Of a stretch of 54,164 bases of DNA, positions 15,725 to 26,498 are shown in pieces. The translations under genes were made by a program, and so were the position numbers. Under the pieces are notes generated by a model that was not told where the DNA came from, did not search any database, and saw nothing but the letters and a program-made list of their open reading frames with translations. Numbering within the stretch: position 1 is the stretch's first letter; each line of letters begins with the position of its first letter. Origin of the DNA: Clostridium sp. (GTDB taxonomy: Bacteria > Bacillota > Clostridia > Clostridiales > Clostridiaceae); contig NZ_JABUTB010000002.1 of assembly GCF_021443865.1 (NCBI RefSeq), positions 67,685 through 121,848 of the forward strand, written 5' to 3'.

Positions 15725-17455
15725 ATGGAGATAAGAAAGTCAACGGTATATAAAAGATTATTTACAGTTAATATATTAGTTACTATTTTTTTAATAACAG
15801 CACTTGATTTCTATTTTGTAAATACCTTTGTAAAGAACAATAAAGAAATGAAATCCTATATTAATGAAAAAATCCTTTTTGATATTAATGATGAAATAAA
15901 TAGGATAAATAATTCTAGTGAAATAATTATAAAAAATATGCATAGCGATTTAAGGGTTGAAGAAGATATTCTTAGATTTATGGAAAGAGATACTATTTCT
16001 TATCTAACAGATAAATTGGACAGGCTAGCTGAAAGTTCAAGTAATTACTATAATGGTACCGAAAGATTTATAAGTAACTCCTTTAATTTAAATTATAATT
16101 TAGAGGAAATTTCATTAGTAAGTTACAGTAGAATGGAAGAAAGTTCTTTTAATAGGGAAAATCAAATTAAAGTAGTAAATATCAATAAGGATAATATACC
16201 AACAGAAGAAAGTGATAAAAATATTTTAGCAGGAAAGAATAAACTAAAATTTATAAAAGAAGTGAGAGATCCAATTGACTTAGAAAGCAAGGGGTTAATA
16301 ATCCTCACATACAACTTAAATACCGTAAAAGATATAGTGAAAAAATATGATGATAAGCATCAAGTGATGATTTTAGATAGTGACGGATATATTATATACC
16401 AATCTTATGATGAATATAATTATGAAAAATACCAATATTATGATGAAATATTAAATAGCTATGGTGAAGTAAATTTAGATAAGAAATACTATATAAATAA
16501 AATTATGAATCCTTCAAAAATAATTTCTGTATCTAAGATGGAAAAGAGAGAGGTCAATAAAATATCTCCAGTATTAATTAAGTCTATAGTTTTTGTAGAT
16601 ATTTTACTTCTAATTATTTCTTTATCTATTCTATATATTAAATTAAAATTATTAAGTGATAGAACAGATAATATTCTAATTGCTATGGAAAAAGTAAAGA
16701 ATGGTAATTTAGATGTAGAAATTCCAATTACATCTGATAATGATGAGATTAATTATATTTCTGAGAATTTTAATATAATGTGTAAGGATTTAAATAAACA
16801 TATTAAAAAAATATATTTAGCAGAAATTGAACAAAAAAAAGCAGAGATGGTGGCATTGCAGAATCAAATTAATCCTCATTTCTTGTACAATACTCTGGAG
16901 TCAATAAGAATGAAAGCCATTTGCAATGGTGATAAAGACGTTGGGAAAATGCTATACAATCTTTCTTCTTTATTTAGAAAGCAAGTTAAGGATAGTTATA
17001 TAATAACTTTAAAGGATGAATTGGACTATTGTATAAAGTATATAGAAATATTTCAATTTAGATATTATGATAATTTTAATTATGAAATAAACTGTCCAAA
17101 GGAGCTTGAAAAATATAAAATTGTGAAATTTTCAATACAGCCATTAATTGAGAATTACTTTGTACATGGAATTAAATTTGAAGAGGATGATAATCTATTA
17201 AAGATAGATGTAAGTAAAGTAGGAAATGATATTTTAATAAAAATAATAGATAATGGACGAGGTATATCTGAGGAAAAATTAGAAACGATAAATGAAAAAT
17301 TAATTAATAATATACAGGAAAGTGATTCAATAGGAATAGTTAATGTAAATAAAAGAATTGTTAATGAATATGGGGAAGGCTATGGGCTGAATATATTAAG
17401 GAATGAAGAGTGTGGAGTAACTACAATATTAAAAATTTTATGTAAAGAGGTGTAA
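15725..17455 (+). CDS. YesM/LytS-type sensor histidine kinase
   Basis: A 576-residue membrane kinase. It has a membrane helix at about 13-33, an extracellular sensor (dCache-like length) to about 285, a second helix at about 287-308, then HAMP. The His_kinase domain has the phosphoacceptor His385 in QNQINPHFLYNTLESIR, and the ATPase domain contains IIDNGRGIS and GIGIVNVNKR-like motifs (here SIGIVNVNKR). Its regulator gene starts 2 bp after its stop. These pairs usually sense an extracellular sugar, often via the binding protein, and switch on Lpl-type importers. GAAAGGGTAGA precedes the ATG. Confidence 0.92.
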   Translation: MEIRKSTVYKRLFTVNILVTIFLITALDFYFVNTFVKNNKEMKSYINEKILFDINDEINRINNSSEIIIKNMHSDLRVEEDILRFMERDTISYLTDKLDRLAESSSNYYNGTERFISNSFNLNYNLEEISLVSYSRMEESSFNRENQIKVVNINKDNIPTEESDKNILAGKNKLKFIKEVRDPIDLESKGLIILTYNLNTVKDIVKKYDDKHQVMILDSDGYIIYQSYDEYNYEKYQYYDEILNSYGEVNLDKKYYINKIMNPSKIISVSKMEKREVNKISPVLIKSIVFVDILLLIISLSILYIKLKLLSDRTDNILIAMEKVKNGNLDVEIPITSDNDEINYISENFNIMCKDLNKHIKKIYLAEIEQKKAEMVALQNQINPHFLYNTLESIRMKAICNGDKDVGKMLYNLSSLFRKQVKDSYIITLKDELDYCIKYIEIFQFRYYDNFNYEINCPKELEKYKIVKFSIQPLIENYFVHGIKFEEDDNLLKIDVSKVGNDILIKIIDNGRGISEEKLETINEKLINNIQESDSIGIVNVNKRIVNEYGEGYGLNILRNEECGVTTILKILCKEV

Positions 17456-17457
17456 TT

Positions 17458-18978
17458 ATGTATGATGTAATGTTAGTTGATGACGAGAAATTAATTACTC
17501 AAGGACTGATGAATATTATTGATTGGGAAAACCTCGGATTAAAAGTAAGAGAAGTAGCACATAATGGAGAAGAAGCCTTAAATAAATTTAAAAATAGAGC
17601 TGTAGATATAATAGTAACAGATATTAATATGCCCAAATTAACAGGACTAGAGTTAATTAATGAAATAAAAAAAATAAATTCTAATACCAGATTCACAATT
17701 CTTTCAGGATATGATGAATTCAATTATGCAAAAGAGGCAATAAGGTATGGGGTTGAAAGTTATATATTAAAGCCTATAGATGAAGAAGAACTTCAAGAAG
17801 CTATGAGTAGAATTGTTAAAGGTTTAGATTTGAAAAAGAAGGAAAAAAACATATTATTAGATAAGAATAAAAAAACAATTCAATATCTAGAGGGAATGCT
17901 AGATGAGAATTTTATATATAATATGGAAGAGCCTATTTCAATAGATATATACAACAAGATATATACAGTTGCAAATATAAAAATACTAAGAAGAGAAAAT
18001 GAAGATAATAAAATATACATTGAAGATATAATCGAAAGAAATACAAATGATAAATTCGAGATGCTTTATAAATATGATGATCAAGTTATATTAGTGAACT
18101 CTTGGAATGAAGATATGTCTAGAAAAGATATTATTAATTATTATGAAAATATTAAGCAGGCACTTATTGAAGAGTCTAATAATGACATCTTTATAGGTGT
18201 AGGAGATACTGCTTTTGATATAAAAGATATAAGAAAAAGTTATAAAGTAGCTAGTGAATTTAAAAAGTATATATTAACAGAAGGAGTTAATACATGCATA
18301 TATAAAGAGAAGATTAGAGATATAAAAGAAAATAATAAGAGTTTTAAAGATGAAATAGATTACATAAATAAGTTGATTATAGAGAAAGATAAGAAGTCTT
18401 TAAAGAAGTATATATCCGAAATAATAGGTAATAAGAATTTAACACCTAAAAATATTTACGATTTTTCAATAAGAGTAATAATATTAATTGATCAGATATC
18501 AGATGAATTTAATATTGAAAAAAAGTATGGAGAAGATAGCTTAAGCAATACAATAATAGAATTATGTAATGAAAGCACTAGAAAAAGTGTTAAAGCCTTT
18601 ATATTTAGGGAAGTAGAAGACATTATTGAAGCAATGAGTGATGATACAGTGAAATATAGCCCTGTAGTTCAACAAATAGTACATATAGTCAATGAAAAAT
18701 ATTATGAAGAGTTAAGTTTAAAAACTCTAGCATATCAATATAATGTAAATAGTTCATATTTAGGACAAATATTTTCAAAGGAAATAGGATGTTCATTTTC
18801 AGAATATTTGAATAAAGCAAAAAATATTAAGGCAAAGGAATTAATACTTAATACAAATATGAGGATAAATGACATAGCTAAAGAAGTAGGATATATTGAT
18901 ACTAGTTATTTCTATAGAAAATTTAAAAAATATTATGGAGTTTGCCCATCAACATTAAGAGAAATGAAGAATTACTAA
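17458..18978 (+). CDS. YesN-type response regulator with AraC DNA-binding domain
   Basis: A 506-residue regulator. The receiver domain (about 1-120) has the phosphoacceptor Asp55 in IIVTDINMP and Lys in YILKPID. A long middle region is followed by a C-terminal AraC double helix-turn-helix (about 405-504: LKTLAYQYNVNSSYLGQIFS and INDIAKEVGYIDTSYFYRKF). It is translationally close to its YesM kinase and upstream of the LplB/LplC permeases. It is therefore the likely activator of the glycan import and breakdown genes. A terminator separates it from the permease genes, so these must have their own promoter. Confidence 0.93.
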   Translation: MYDVMLVDDEKLITQGLMNIIDWENLGLKVREVAHNGEEALNKFKNRAVDIIVTDINMPKLTGLELINEIKKINSNTRFTILSGYDEFNYAKEAIRYGVESYILKPIDEEELQEAMSRIVKGLDLKKKEKNILLDKNKKTIQYLEGMLDENFIYNMEEPISIDIYNKIYTVANIKILRRENEDNKIYIEDIIERNTNDKFEMLYKYDDQVILVNSWNEDMSRKDIINYYENIKQALIEESNNDIFIGVGDTAFDIKDIRKSYKVASEFKKYILTEGVNTCIYKEKIRDIKENNKSFKDEIDYINKLIIEKDKKSLKKYISEIIGNKNLTPKNIYDFSIRVIILIDQISDEFNIEKKYGEDSLSNTIIELCNESTRKSVKAFIFREVEDIIEAMSDDTVKYSPVVQQIVHIVNEKYYEELSLKTLAYQYNVNSSYLGQIFSKEIGCSFSEYLNKAKNIKAKELILNTNMRINDIAKEVGYIDTSYFYRKFKKYYGVCPSTLREMKNY

Positions 18979-18980
18979 TA

Positions 18981-19012
18981 AAAGAAGTTGTCTTAGGACA
19001 GCTTCTTTCTTG
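18981..19012 (+). terminator. Terminator after YesN
   Basis: AAAGAAGTTGTC pairs with GACAGCTTCTTT (one G-U pair) around TTAG and is followed by a T-rich stretch. Confidence 0.85.
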
Positions 19013-19131
19013 TTATATTATAAAACTTTAATTTCTTCACTAAATCTAAAGTATTTCAACTTTATGGAAAATATCAATTATGATATATTTTAATAAACAC
19101 AAGAAAGGTTACATAAAAAGGAGGTTAAGAA

Positions 19132-20091
19132 ATGGCTAAATTTAAGGAATTAGATAAAAAGAAGAGAAAATCAAAATTCAAAAAGTTAAAGGATAATAGA
19201 GAATTTTTACTATTAACACTACCTGGAACACTTTGGTTTCTGATTTTTGCATATTTACCAATGATAGGTATAGTAATTGCTTTTAAAAATTGGAGAATTA
19301 ATGGTGGATTTATAGAAAGCTTAATAAGAAGCAAATGGGTAGGACTTAGTAATTTTAGATTTTTATTCAATAGTAGTGATGCATGGCTAATCACAAGAAA
19401 TACAGTCTTATATAATTTGATTTTTATAGTTTTAGGTATTGTAGTTCCAGTTATATTAGCTATTTTACTTAATGAACTATTAAATAAAAGGTTAGCTAAA
19501 TTTTATCAAAGTTCTATGTTCTTACCTTATTTTTTATCATGGGTTGTTGTAAGCTATTGCTTATTTGTATTCTTAAGTCCTGAAAAAGGATATTTTAACG
19601 GAATTCTGACAACTTTAGGAAAAAATAAAGTTTCTTGGTACACTGAACCTAAGTATTGGACTATAATAATAATATTTATGAGCCAATGGAAGTCAGTAGG
19701 TTATGGAACAGTTGTATATTTAGCCTCTATATGCGGAATAGATAAGGGTTACTATGAAGCAGCAATGATTGATGGAGCTACTAAGTGGCAACAAATAAGA
19801 TATATTACTATTCCTTCATTGAAGCCTGTTTTAGTAATAATGTTTATAACAGCAGTAGGGGGAATGTTTAGAGCAGATTTTGGATTATTCTATCAACTTC
19901 CAAAAAATTCGGGAGCCTTATATTCAGTAACTAATGTTATAGATACTTATGTTTATAGAGGATTAATGAACTTAGGTGATATAGGAATGAGTTCAGCGGC
20001 AGCACTATATCAATCCTTTGTAGGACTTGTTTTAATATTAGTTACTAATGGAATTGTTAGAAAAGTAGATAATGAAAATGCATTTTTCTAA
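19132..20091 (+). CDS. LplB-type sugar ABC transporter permease
   Basis: A 319-residue inner-membrane permease of the CUT1 group. It starts with a very basic cytoplasmic tail (KKRKSKFKKLKDN) and has six predicted membrane helices. The ATPase-contact EAA loop is YYEAAMIDGATKWQQIRYITIP. The sequence blocks (LPGTLWFLIFAYLPMIGI, FKNW) match LplB/YteP-like permeases for complex oligosaccharides. It works with the LplC-like gene 20 bp downstream and, by inference, with the lipoprotein at 12.8 kb. An AAAAGGAGGTTAAG ribosome site precedes the ATG. Confidence 0.93.
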   Translation: MAKFKELDKKKRKSKFKKLKDNREFLLLTLPGTLWFLIFAYLPMIGIVIAFKNWRINGGFIESLIRSKWVGLSNFRFLFNSSDAWLITRNTVLYNLIFIVLGIVVPVILAILLNELLNKRLAKFYQSSMFLPYFLSWVVVSYCLFVFLSPEKGYFNGILTTLGKNKVSWYTEPKYWTIIIIFMSQWKSVGYGTVVYLASICGIDKGYYEAAMIDGATKWQQIRYITIPSLKPVLVIMFITAVGGMFRADFGLFYQLPKNSGALYSVTNVIDTYVYRGLMNLGDIGMSSAAALYQSFVGLVLILVTNGIVRKVDNENAFF

Positions 20092-20111
20092 AAGTAAAGG
20101 TGGTGTAGAGT

Positions 20112-21119
20112 ATGGAAGGAAAAATTAATAATATTTCTTATAATACTAAGAATATTAAAAATATAGAAGCAGCAGAGGAAGTAGAAGAAGTAGAAAAATT
20201 AAAAGAGGTAGAAGAGCTACCAAACAAATTTAATAGAATATCAAAACCAACAAATACAATTTTAAATATAATGTTTTTATTACTTGCAGCATTATGTATA
20301 GTACCATTTTTATTTGTTTTAATGGTTTCCTTCACTAGTGAGGCGGCTTTACAAGTAAATGGATATAGATTTTGGCCAGAAGAATGGAGCTTAGAAGCTT
20401 ATAAATATATATTTAAATCTGGAAGTAATATAATTAGAGCCTATGGGATAACTATTGTAGTAACTGTTGTTGGAACAATATTAGGATTAGTTATAATGAC
20501 AACCTTTGCTTATGCATTATCAAGAAAGGATTTTGCATATAGAAAATTCTTTACTAAGCTAATCTTTATTCCAATGTTATTCTCTGGTGGTATGGTTTCA
20601 TCATATTTAGTAGTAACAAGATTTTTAGGCCTTAAAAATAATATATTGGCACTTATATTACCCATTTGTGTCAGTTCATTTCACATTATAATTTTAAGAA
20701 CTTTCTTTAAGACTTCAGTACCTGATGCAATTGTAGAATCTGCAAAAATAGATGGAGCTTCAGAATTTCTATTATTTATTAAAGTAATACTACCAATATC
20801 CCTACCAGGAATAGCAACTATAGCATTGTTTTTAACCTTAGGTTTTTGGAATGATTGGTTTAATGCAATGCTTTATATAGATAACAATACTTTAATACCA
20901 ATACAATACTTACTTATAAGATTAGAAACCTCAATGGAATTCTTAATAAACAATTCTAATACCATGGGGTTATCTGCTACTGAAGCAGTATCTCAAATGC
21001 CAAAGGAAACAGTAAAAATGGCAATAGTAGTTATAACTACTGTACCTATTATTTTTGCTTATCCATTTTTCCAAAAGTATTTTGTAAGTGGATTAACAAT
21101 TGGAGCAGTAAAAGAATAG
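20112..21119 (+). CDS. LplC-type sugar ABC transporter permease
   Basis: A 335-residue CUT1 permease, second half of the importer. Six membrane helices are visible and the EAA loop is IVESAKIDGASEFLLFIKVILP. The end PFFQKYFVSGLTIGAVKE is the classical C-terminus of this family. Unusually, the N-terminal tail before the first helix carries an acidic stretch AAEEVEEVEKLKEVEELPNK that most family members lack. GTGGTGTAGAGT precedes the start. The alpha-mannosidase gene follows after 85 bp, suggesting one transcript for import and cleavage. Confidence 0.93.
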   Translation: MEGKINNISYNTKNIKNIEAAEEVEEVEKLKEVEELPNKFNRISKPTNTILNIMFLLLAALCIVPFLFVLMVSFTSEAALQVNGYRFWPEEWSLEAYKYIFKSGSNIIRAYGITIVVTVVGTILGLVIMTTFAYALSRKDFAYRKFFTKLIFIPMLFSGGMVSSYLVVTRFLGLKNNILALILPICVSSFHIIILRTFFKTSVPDAIVESAKIDGASEFLLFIKVILPISLPGIATIALFLTLGFWNDWFNAMLYIDNNTLIPIQYLLIRLETSMEFLINNSNTMGLSATEAVSQMPKETVKMAIVVITTVPIIFAYPFFQKYFVSGLTIGAVKE

Positions 21120-21204
21120 TTTTTATAAATTGCCTAGGTATAAAATTAATAGAGTAGTAATAAAGGGTATAAATTAAAATATTAATATTTTAAGGAGAAG
21201 ATTT

Positions 21205-24200
21205 ATGTTTTATTTATTAGAAAGAATTGAAAAGATCTGCAATGAAATAGCTAAAAATATACATAGAAATGAGATATCTCTTGATATTTATAAATATATT
21301 GATGGAAATTACAATAATATTAATTTAATTAAGGGTTTAAAAGAAGAGGATTGGAGAGAGTTTAGAAGTGGAGACTTATGGGGAGGAAGAGACTGCCATG
21401 GGTGGTTTAAATGCTCTATAGAAGTTCCAGAAAATCTTCATGGAAAGGTAATAGCCTTAAACTTTCATACTTTTGATGAAGGATGGGATGCAACGAATCC
21501 TCAATTTATGTTATATGTTAATGAAAAAGAAGTACAAGGTCTAGACATAAATCATAGAGAAGTAATTTTAACTCATAATGCTGTTGCTGGAACAAGATAT
21601 GAAATAGATTTACAGGCATATTCAGGGATGCTTTCTAATAAGAAAGCCACATTATATGGGAAGTTAGTAGAACTAGATTTGAATTCTAGAGAGCTATACT
21701 GGAATTTAAAAGTTCCTTTAGATGTATGTAAAGAGTTAGATAGTGAAGACAAAAATAGAATTGATATGATAACTCTTTTAAATGAAGCTATAAATTTAGT
21801 AGATTTAAGGAGACCAAAATCAAAGGAATATGATGAAAGTGTTAATGTAGCAAATAACTTTCTAAAAGATAAGTTTTATGGAGAATTATGTGGTGAAGAA
21901 AATGTAGTTGCAACTTGTGTAGGACATACCCACATAGACGTAGCATGGCTTTGGACTGTGGCACAGACAAGAGAAAAAGTAGCTAGAAGTTTTGCAACTG
22001 TATTAAAGCTAATGGAAGAGTATCCAGAGTATATATTTATGTCATCTCAACCACAGCTTTATAAGATGCTAAAGGAAGATTATCCTCAATTATATGAAAG
22101 AGTAAAGGAAAAAATTGGGGAAGGTGTTTGGGAACCAGAAGGCTCTATGTGGCTTGAAGCAGATTGTAATGTTACATCAGGAGAGTCATTAGTAAGACAA
22201 ATACTTCATGGTAAAAGATTTTTCAAAGAAGAGTTTAATGTTGATAATAAGATATTATGGCTTCCAGATGTATTTGGATATTCAGCAGCATTGCCTCAGT
22301 TGCTTAAGAAATCAGATATAGATTATTTTATGACAACTAAAATAGCTTGGAATCAATTTAATAAAATTCCAAATGACACATTTATGTGGAAAGGGATAGA
22401 TGGAAGTGAGGTATTAACACATTTTATAACAACAACAACTCCTAAACAAGATAGAGCTTCTCACTTCACAACATATAATGGTCATATTCAGCCAGATGCA
22501 ATAATGGGAGCATGGAGAAGATACCAAAATAAGAATATAAATAATGATGTATTAGTTTCCTTTGGATGGGGAGATGGTGGTGGTGGTGCTACTATCGAAA
22601 TGCTTGAGAATGCTAGAAGATTATCTAAAGGAATACCAGGAGCACCAAAAGTAAAAATGGGTAAATCACTTGATTATTTCAAGAGATTAGAGAAAAAAGT
22701 ATTAGGAAATAAAACTTTGAAAAAGTGGGTAGGAGAATTATATCTTGAATACCATAGAGGGACCTACACTTCAATGGCAAGAAATAAAAGAGATAATAGG
22801 AAATGTGAAAATCTATATATAGCAGCAGAAAAACTTAGCTCCATTTCCTTATTATTAGGTAATGAATATCCTCAAAGTAATATAAATAATTCATGGGAGA
22901 AAATATTATTAAATCAATTCCATGATATTATTCCTGGCTCATCTATTAAAGAAGTTTATGATGTTACAGATGTTGAGTATAAGGAATTGTTAGAAAATGT
23001 GGATAATCTTATTGAAAACAGTATAGATGATATACTTTCTAATATAAATATTAAGGAAAGAAGCCTAGTCGTATTTAATACTTTAGGATTTAATAGAAGT
23101 GATATTGCAACCTTTGAAATACCAATGGATATAAAAAATCCAGTAATTATTGATGAGAATAACTTTGAAATTCAATGTCAAAAAATAGAGGGAAATAAGG
23201 CTATATTTTTTGCTGAGAATATTCCATCCAATGGATATAAAACCTTTAGGGTTATAGAAGCAACAAAATCTAACTATGAATTAGTTAAGATTTCTAAGGA
23301 AGAAGTAGAAAATAGATTTTTCAAGGTTAAATTTGATAGTAAGGGACAGATTATCTCATTTATAAATAAGGAAGAAAATAGAGAGATATTAAAAGAAGGA
23401 GCAATAGGTAATGAGCTTCAAGCTTTTGAAGATAAACCTATGAGTTTTGATAATTGGGATATAGATATATATTATAAAGAAAAAATGTGGAGAATAGATG
23501 ATGTTCAAAGCATTGAAGTTATTGAAGAAGGTCCTGTAAGAAGTACACTAAAGGTTGAGAGATGCTTCTTAGATTCAAGAGTAATTCAAAAAATTCATGT
23601 GTATAAAGAGGTAGAGAGAATAGATTTTGAAACTTATATAGATTGGAAGGAAAAAGATATCTTAGTTAAGGCAGCCTTCCCAATAGATATAAATGCCAAG
23701 GATGCTACTTATGAAATTCAATATGGAAATGTAACTAGACCAACTCATAATAATACATCTTGGGATGTTGCAGCCTTTGAAGTATGTGGTCATAAGTGGG
23801 CAGACTTATCAGAAGGAGGCTTTGGGGTTTCATTATTAAATGATTGTAAATATGGTCATGATATAAAGGACGGAAATATGAGATTAACACTATTAAAATC
23901 AACATCTGATCCAAATCCAGATGCAGATAAGGAAGAGCATTTCTTCACTTATTCAATATATACTCATACTGGAACATGGAAGGAAGCTAAAACTGTTAAT
24001 GAAGGCTATGAGTTAAATACACCTTTATTTACAAAAATTACAGAAGCTAAAGAAGGGTCATTAGAAGGAGAATTAAGTTTAGCTAGTGTAAATAAAGATA
24101 ATGTAATGATTGAGGTTATAAAAAAGGCGGAAGATAGTGATGATTTAATAATCAGACTATATGAATTCCATAATAGGAAATCAAATGTTGATTTAACTTT

Positions 24201-24342
24201 CTTTAGAGATATAGAGAAGGCTGTAGAGTGTAATTTATTAGAAAGAGATATAGAAGATGTAAATGTAGATGTAAATGGAAATACTATGAGCTTTACAATT
24301 AAGCCTTTTGAAATAAAAACCTTTAAAGTTAAGCTTAGGTAA
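21205..24342 (+). CDS. Alpha-mannosidase, glycoside hydrolase family 38
   Basis: A 1045-residue class II alpha-mannosidase of normal length for bacterial GH38. The zinc site is in VGHTHIDVAWLW (His243 and Asp245), the nucleophile is Asp355 in WLPDVFGYSAALPQ, and a further zinc His is in QFHDIIPGSS. The C-terminal half is the beta-sandwich part that completes the active site. No signal peptide is present, so it should trim imported mannosides in the cytoplasm, releasing mannose. Upstream are the Lpl-type permeases, downstream a GH20 enzyme; ManA lies at 8.4 kb. An AAGGAGAAG ribosome site precedes the ATG. Exact linkage preference cannot be read by eye. Confidence 0.95.
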   Translation: MFYLLERIEKICNEIAKNIHRNEISLDIYKYIDGNYNNINLIKGLKEEDWREFRSGDLWGGRDCHGWFKCSIEVPENLHGKVIALNFHTFDEGWDATNPQFMLYVNEKEVQGLDINHREVILTHNAVAGTRYEIDLQAYSGMLSNKKATLYGKLVELDLNSRELYWNLKVPLDVCKELDSEDKNRIDMITLLNEAINLVDLRRPKSKEYDESVNVANNFLKDKFYGELCGEENVVATCVGHTHIDVAWLWTVAQTREKVARSFATVLKLMEEYPEYIFMSSQPQLYKMLKEDYPQLYERVKEKIGEGVWEPEGSMWLEADCNVTSGESLVRQILHGKRFFKEEFNVDNKILWLPDVFGYSAALPQLLKKSDIDYFMTTKIAWNQFNKIPNDTFMWKGIDGSEVLTHFITTTTPKQDRASHFTTYNGHIQPDAIMGAWRRYQNKNINNDVLVSFGWGDGGGGATIEMLENARRLSKGIPGAPKVKMGKSLDYFKRLEKKVLGNKTLKKWVGELYLEYHRGTYTSMARNKRDNRKCENLYIAAEKLSSISLLLGNEYPQSNINNSWEKILLNQFHDIIPGSSIKEVYDVTDVEYKELLENVDNLIENSIDDILSNINIKERSLVVFNTLGFNRSDIATFEIPMDIKNPVIIDENNFEIQCQKIEGNKAIFFAENIPSNGYKTFRVIEATKSNYELVKISKEEVENRFFKVKFDSKGQIISFINKEENREILKEGAIGNELQAFEDKPMSFDNWDIDIYYKEKMWRIDDVQSIEVIEEGPVRSTLKVERCFLDSRVIQKIHVYKEVERIDFETYIDWKEKDILVKAAFPIDINAKDATYEIQYGNVTRPTHNNTSWDVAAFEVCGHKWADLSEGGFGVSLLNDCKYGHDIKDGNMRLTLLKSTSDPNPDADKEEHFFTYSIYTHTGTWKEAKTVNEGYELNTPLFTKITEAKEGSLEGELSLASVNKDNVMIEVIKKAEDSDDLIIRLYEFHNRKSNVDLTFFRDIEKAVECNLLERDIEDVNVDVNGNTMSFTIKPFEIKTFKVKLR

Positions 24343-24352
24343 TTAAAGTTAT

Positions 24353-24403
24353 AAGGTAATAATATATCAAGATTTTTATAAATTAAGATATTTTATTACC
24401 TTT
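24353..24403 (+). terminator. Hairpin between GH38 and GH20
   Basis: AAGGTAATAA pairs with TTATTACCTT, extended by ATATC/GATAT, followed only by TTTAATATT. It may be a partial terminator or a transcript-stabilising hairpin inside the operon. Confidence 0.5.
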
Positions 24404-24473
24404 AATATTAAATAAGTCTTATAAAAATCAAGAGAAAATATATAAGTATTTTAATTAAGTGGGAGGAGTATAA

Positions 24474-26351
24474 ATGAATATAATTCCAGTACCTAGAAGT
24501 ATAAAATATCTTGAAGAAAGTTTTAAGTTAAAAAGAGAAACTAATATAATTTTAGATTACAACTGTTCCTTTGAGGATTTAGATTCTGCAATATTATTGC
24601 AAAAGGAAATAAATAAGGATTTTGGACTTAAAATAAATATAACTAAGGCTTCTAATTACAATATTAATAATATGTTTATATTATTAAAGAAAATTCCATC
24701 AATGGAAGAGGAAGAGTATAAACTAATAATAAAAGAAGATAGGATTGAAATAAATGCTTCTAGTGATAAAGGCTTATTTTATGGAATTCAGACATTAATA
24801 CAAATAATAAGAGAATATGGATATAGCTTGCCAGCAGTAATAATTGAGGATAAGCCTTACTTTAAGCATAGAGGCTTTTATCATGATATTACTAGGGGAA
24901 AGGTGCCTAAGCTTGAGACACTAATGAAGTTAGTAGATAAGGCAGCATTTTATAAGATAAATGAACTTCAATTATATATTGAACATACCTTTGCATTTAA
25001 AGGAATGAGCGAAGTTTGGATGGATAAAGACCCATTAACTTCAGAGGAAATACTTTTATTAGATAACTATTGTAGAAAAAAACATGTGGAGCTTATACCA
25101 TCAATAGCAACCTTTGGACACTTATATGAAGTTTTAAAAACTCAATCCTTTAAAAGATTATGCGAATTAGATTTACCAGAAAAAGAAGAAACTAAGTTTT
25201 CTTTTATAGATAGAATGGCTCATCATACGCTAAATGTTAGTGATGAAGGTAGCATAAAATTAGTTAGAGGAATGTTAGAAGAATTTATACCACTATTTTC
25301 ATCTAATAAATTTAATATATGTTGTGATGAAACCTTTGATTTAGGCAAGGGAAAAAGTAGTAAAGAGGCTGAAGAATTAGGAGTCGGAAAGCTTTATGTT
25401 GATTTTCTCAATAAAGTTATTTCTATTGTAAAAAAATATCATAAAGAAGTAATGTTTTGGGGAGATGTAATATTAGGGCATCCAGATTTAATAGACACTA
25501 TAGACAAAGATGCAATTTGCCTAAATTGGAATTATTGGTATGGTGCTGAAGAGAAGGATACAAAAGCAATTTATGAAAGTGGTAGAAAACAATATGTATG
25601 TCCTGGGGTAGCAGGATGGAACCATTTAATGAATTTAATGGATAATGCTTTTGAGAATATATATAGAATGGTTTCCTATGGAGTAAAATATAATGCCATA
25701 GGAGTGTTAAATACCAATTGGGGAGACTTTGGAAATATTAATTTATTACCTAGCTCTATTCCAGCTATGATATATGGTGCTGCATTATCTTGGAATCCAG
25801 AAATAGAAAAAGATTTTAATAAAATGTATAAGGATATATCTGTTATAGAGTTTGAAGATAGTAGTGGAACTTTAGTTAAATTATTAGCAGATTTAGGAAA
25901 GTGTCAGCATTTTAACTGGGAAGACCTTGTAGTATGGAAGGAAAAATTTAATACTGATGAACCTATAAAAGAGCAATTAATAAATAAAATGAAAAAAGCA
26001 AATCTTAGTGAAATACATGATTTGAAAGAGAAGGTATATAAAATAATAGAAAGATTCCAATATCTATCTTATGGAATCAAAGATATAGAAGCAAAGGAGA
26101 TAATTCAAGAATTTATAATTGCATCTAGAGGAATATCATTGATAAATGAAATAATGGTGGTAATAATAAATTGTGAATTATATAAGGATAATTCTAATTT
26201 AGAAAATACTAAGTATAAAGAATTAGCTAAAGCCTTTGAAGAGTGGTTCTATGATTATTCAAGTATATGGAGAAAAACTAATAAGGAAAGTGAATTATAT
26301 AGAATAAAAGATGTAATTAAATACACTTGTAGCTATTTAAGGTATATATAA
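24474..26351 (+). CDS. Glycoside hydrolase family 20-type beta-N-acetylhexosaminidase
   Basis: A 625-residue protein. An N-terminal zincin-like GH20b domain (about 1-125) is followed by a TIM barrel starting at KHRGFYHDITRGKVP. The paired catalytic residues are Asp285-Glu286 in CCDETFDLG, as expected for substrate-assisted GH20 catalysis. An alpha-helical C-terminal region fills the rest. No signal peptide is seen. Size and plan resemble the intracellular GH20C enzyme of pneumococcus, which works on N-glycan fragments. It should release GlcNAc or GalNAc from imported glycans. GTGGGAGGAGTA precedes the ATG. It probably acts together with the GH38 enzyme. Confidence 0.85.
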   Translation: MNIIPVPRSIKYLEESFKLKRETNIILDYNCSFEDLDSAILLQKEINKDFGLKINITKASNYNINNMFILLKKIPSMEEEEYKLIIKEDRIEINASSDKGLFYGIQTLIQIIREYGYSLPAVIIEDKPYFKHRGFYHDITRGKVPKLETLMKLVDKAAFYKINELQLYIEHTFAFKGMSEVWMDKDPLTSEEILLLDNYCRKKHVELIPSIATFGHLYEVLKTQSFKRLCELDLPEKEETKFSFIDRMAHHTLNVSDEGSIKLVRGMLEEFIPLFSSNKFNICCDETFDLGKGKSSKEAEELGVGKLYVDFLNKVISIVKKYHKEVMFWGDVILGHPDLIDTIDKDAICLNWNYWYGAEEKDTKAIYESGRKQYVCPGVAGWNHLMNLMDNAFENIYRMVSYGVKYNAIGVLNTNWGDFGNINLLPSSIPAMIYGAALSWNPEIEKDFNKMYKDISVIEFEDSSGTLVKLLADLGKCQHFNWEDLVVWKEKFNTDEPIKEQLINKMKKANLSEIHDLKEKVYKIIERFQYLSYGIKDIEAKEIIQEFIIASRGISLINEIMVVIINCELYKDNSNLENTKYKELAKAFEEWFYDYSSIWRKTNKESELYRIKDVIKYTCSYLRYI

Positions 26352-26498
26352 AATAGACAATAAATATATATGTATTTATAATTATATATAAGGAGTTTTA
26401 TTATAAAAGAAATTAGCTCCATTAATATAAGAAGAATATTCAGAAAAGTGAAAAAATAAATTATCTACAGATAATAATATTGTTGGGAGGAAAGAATT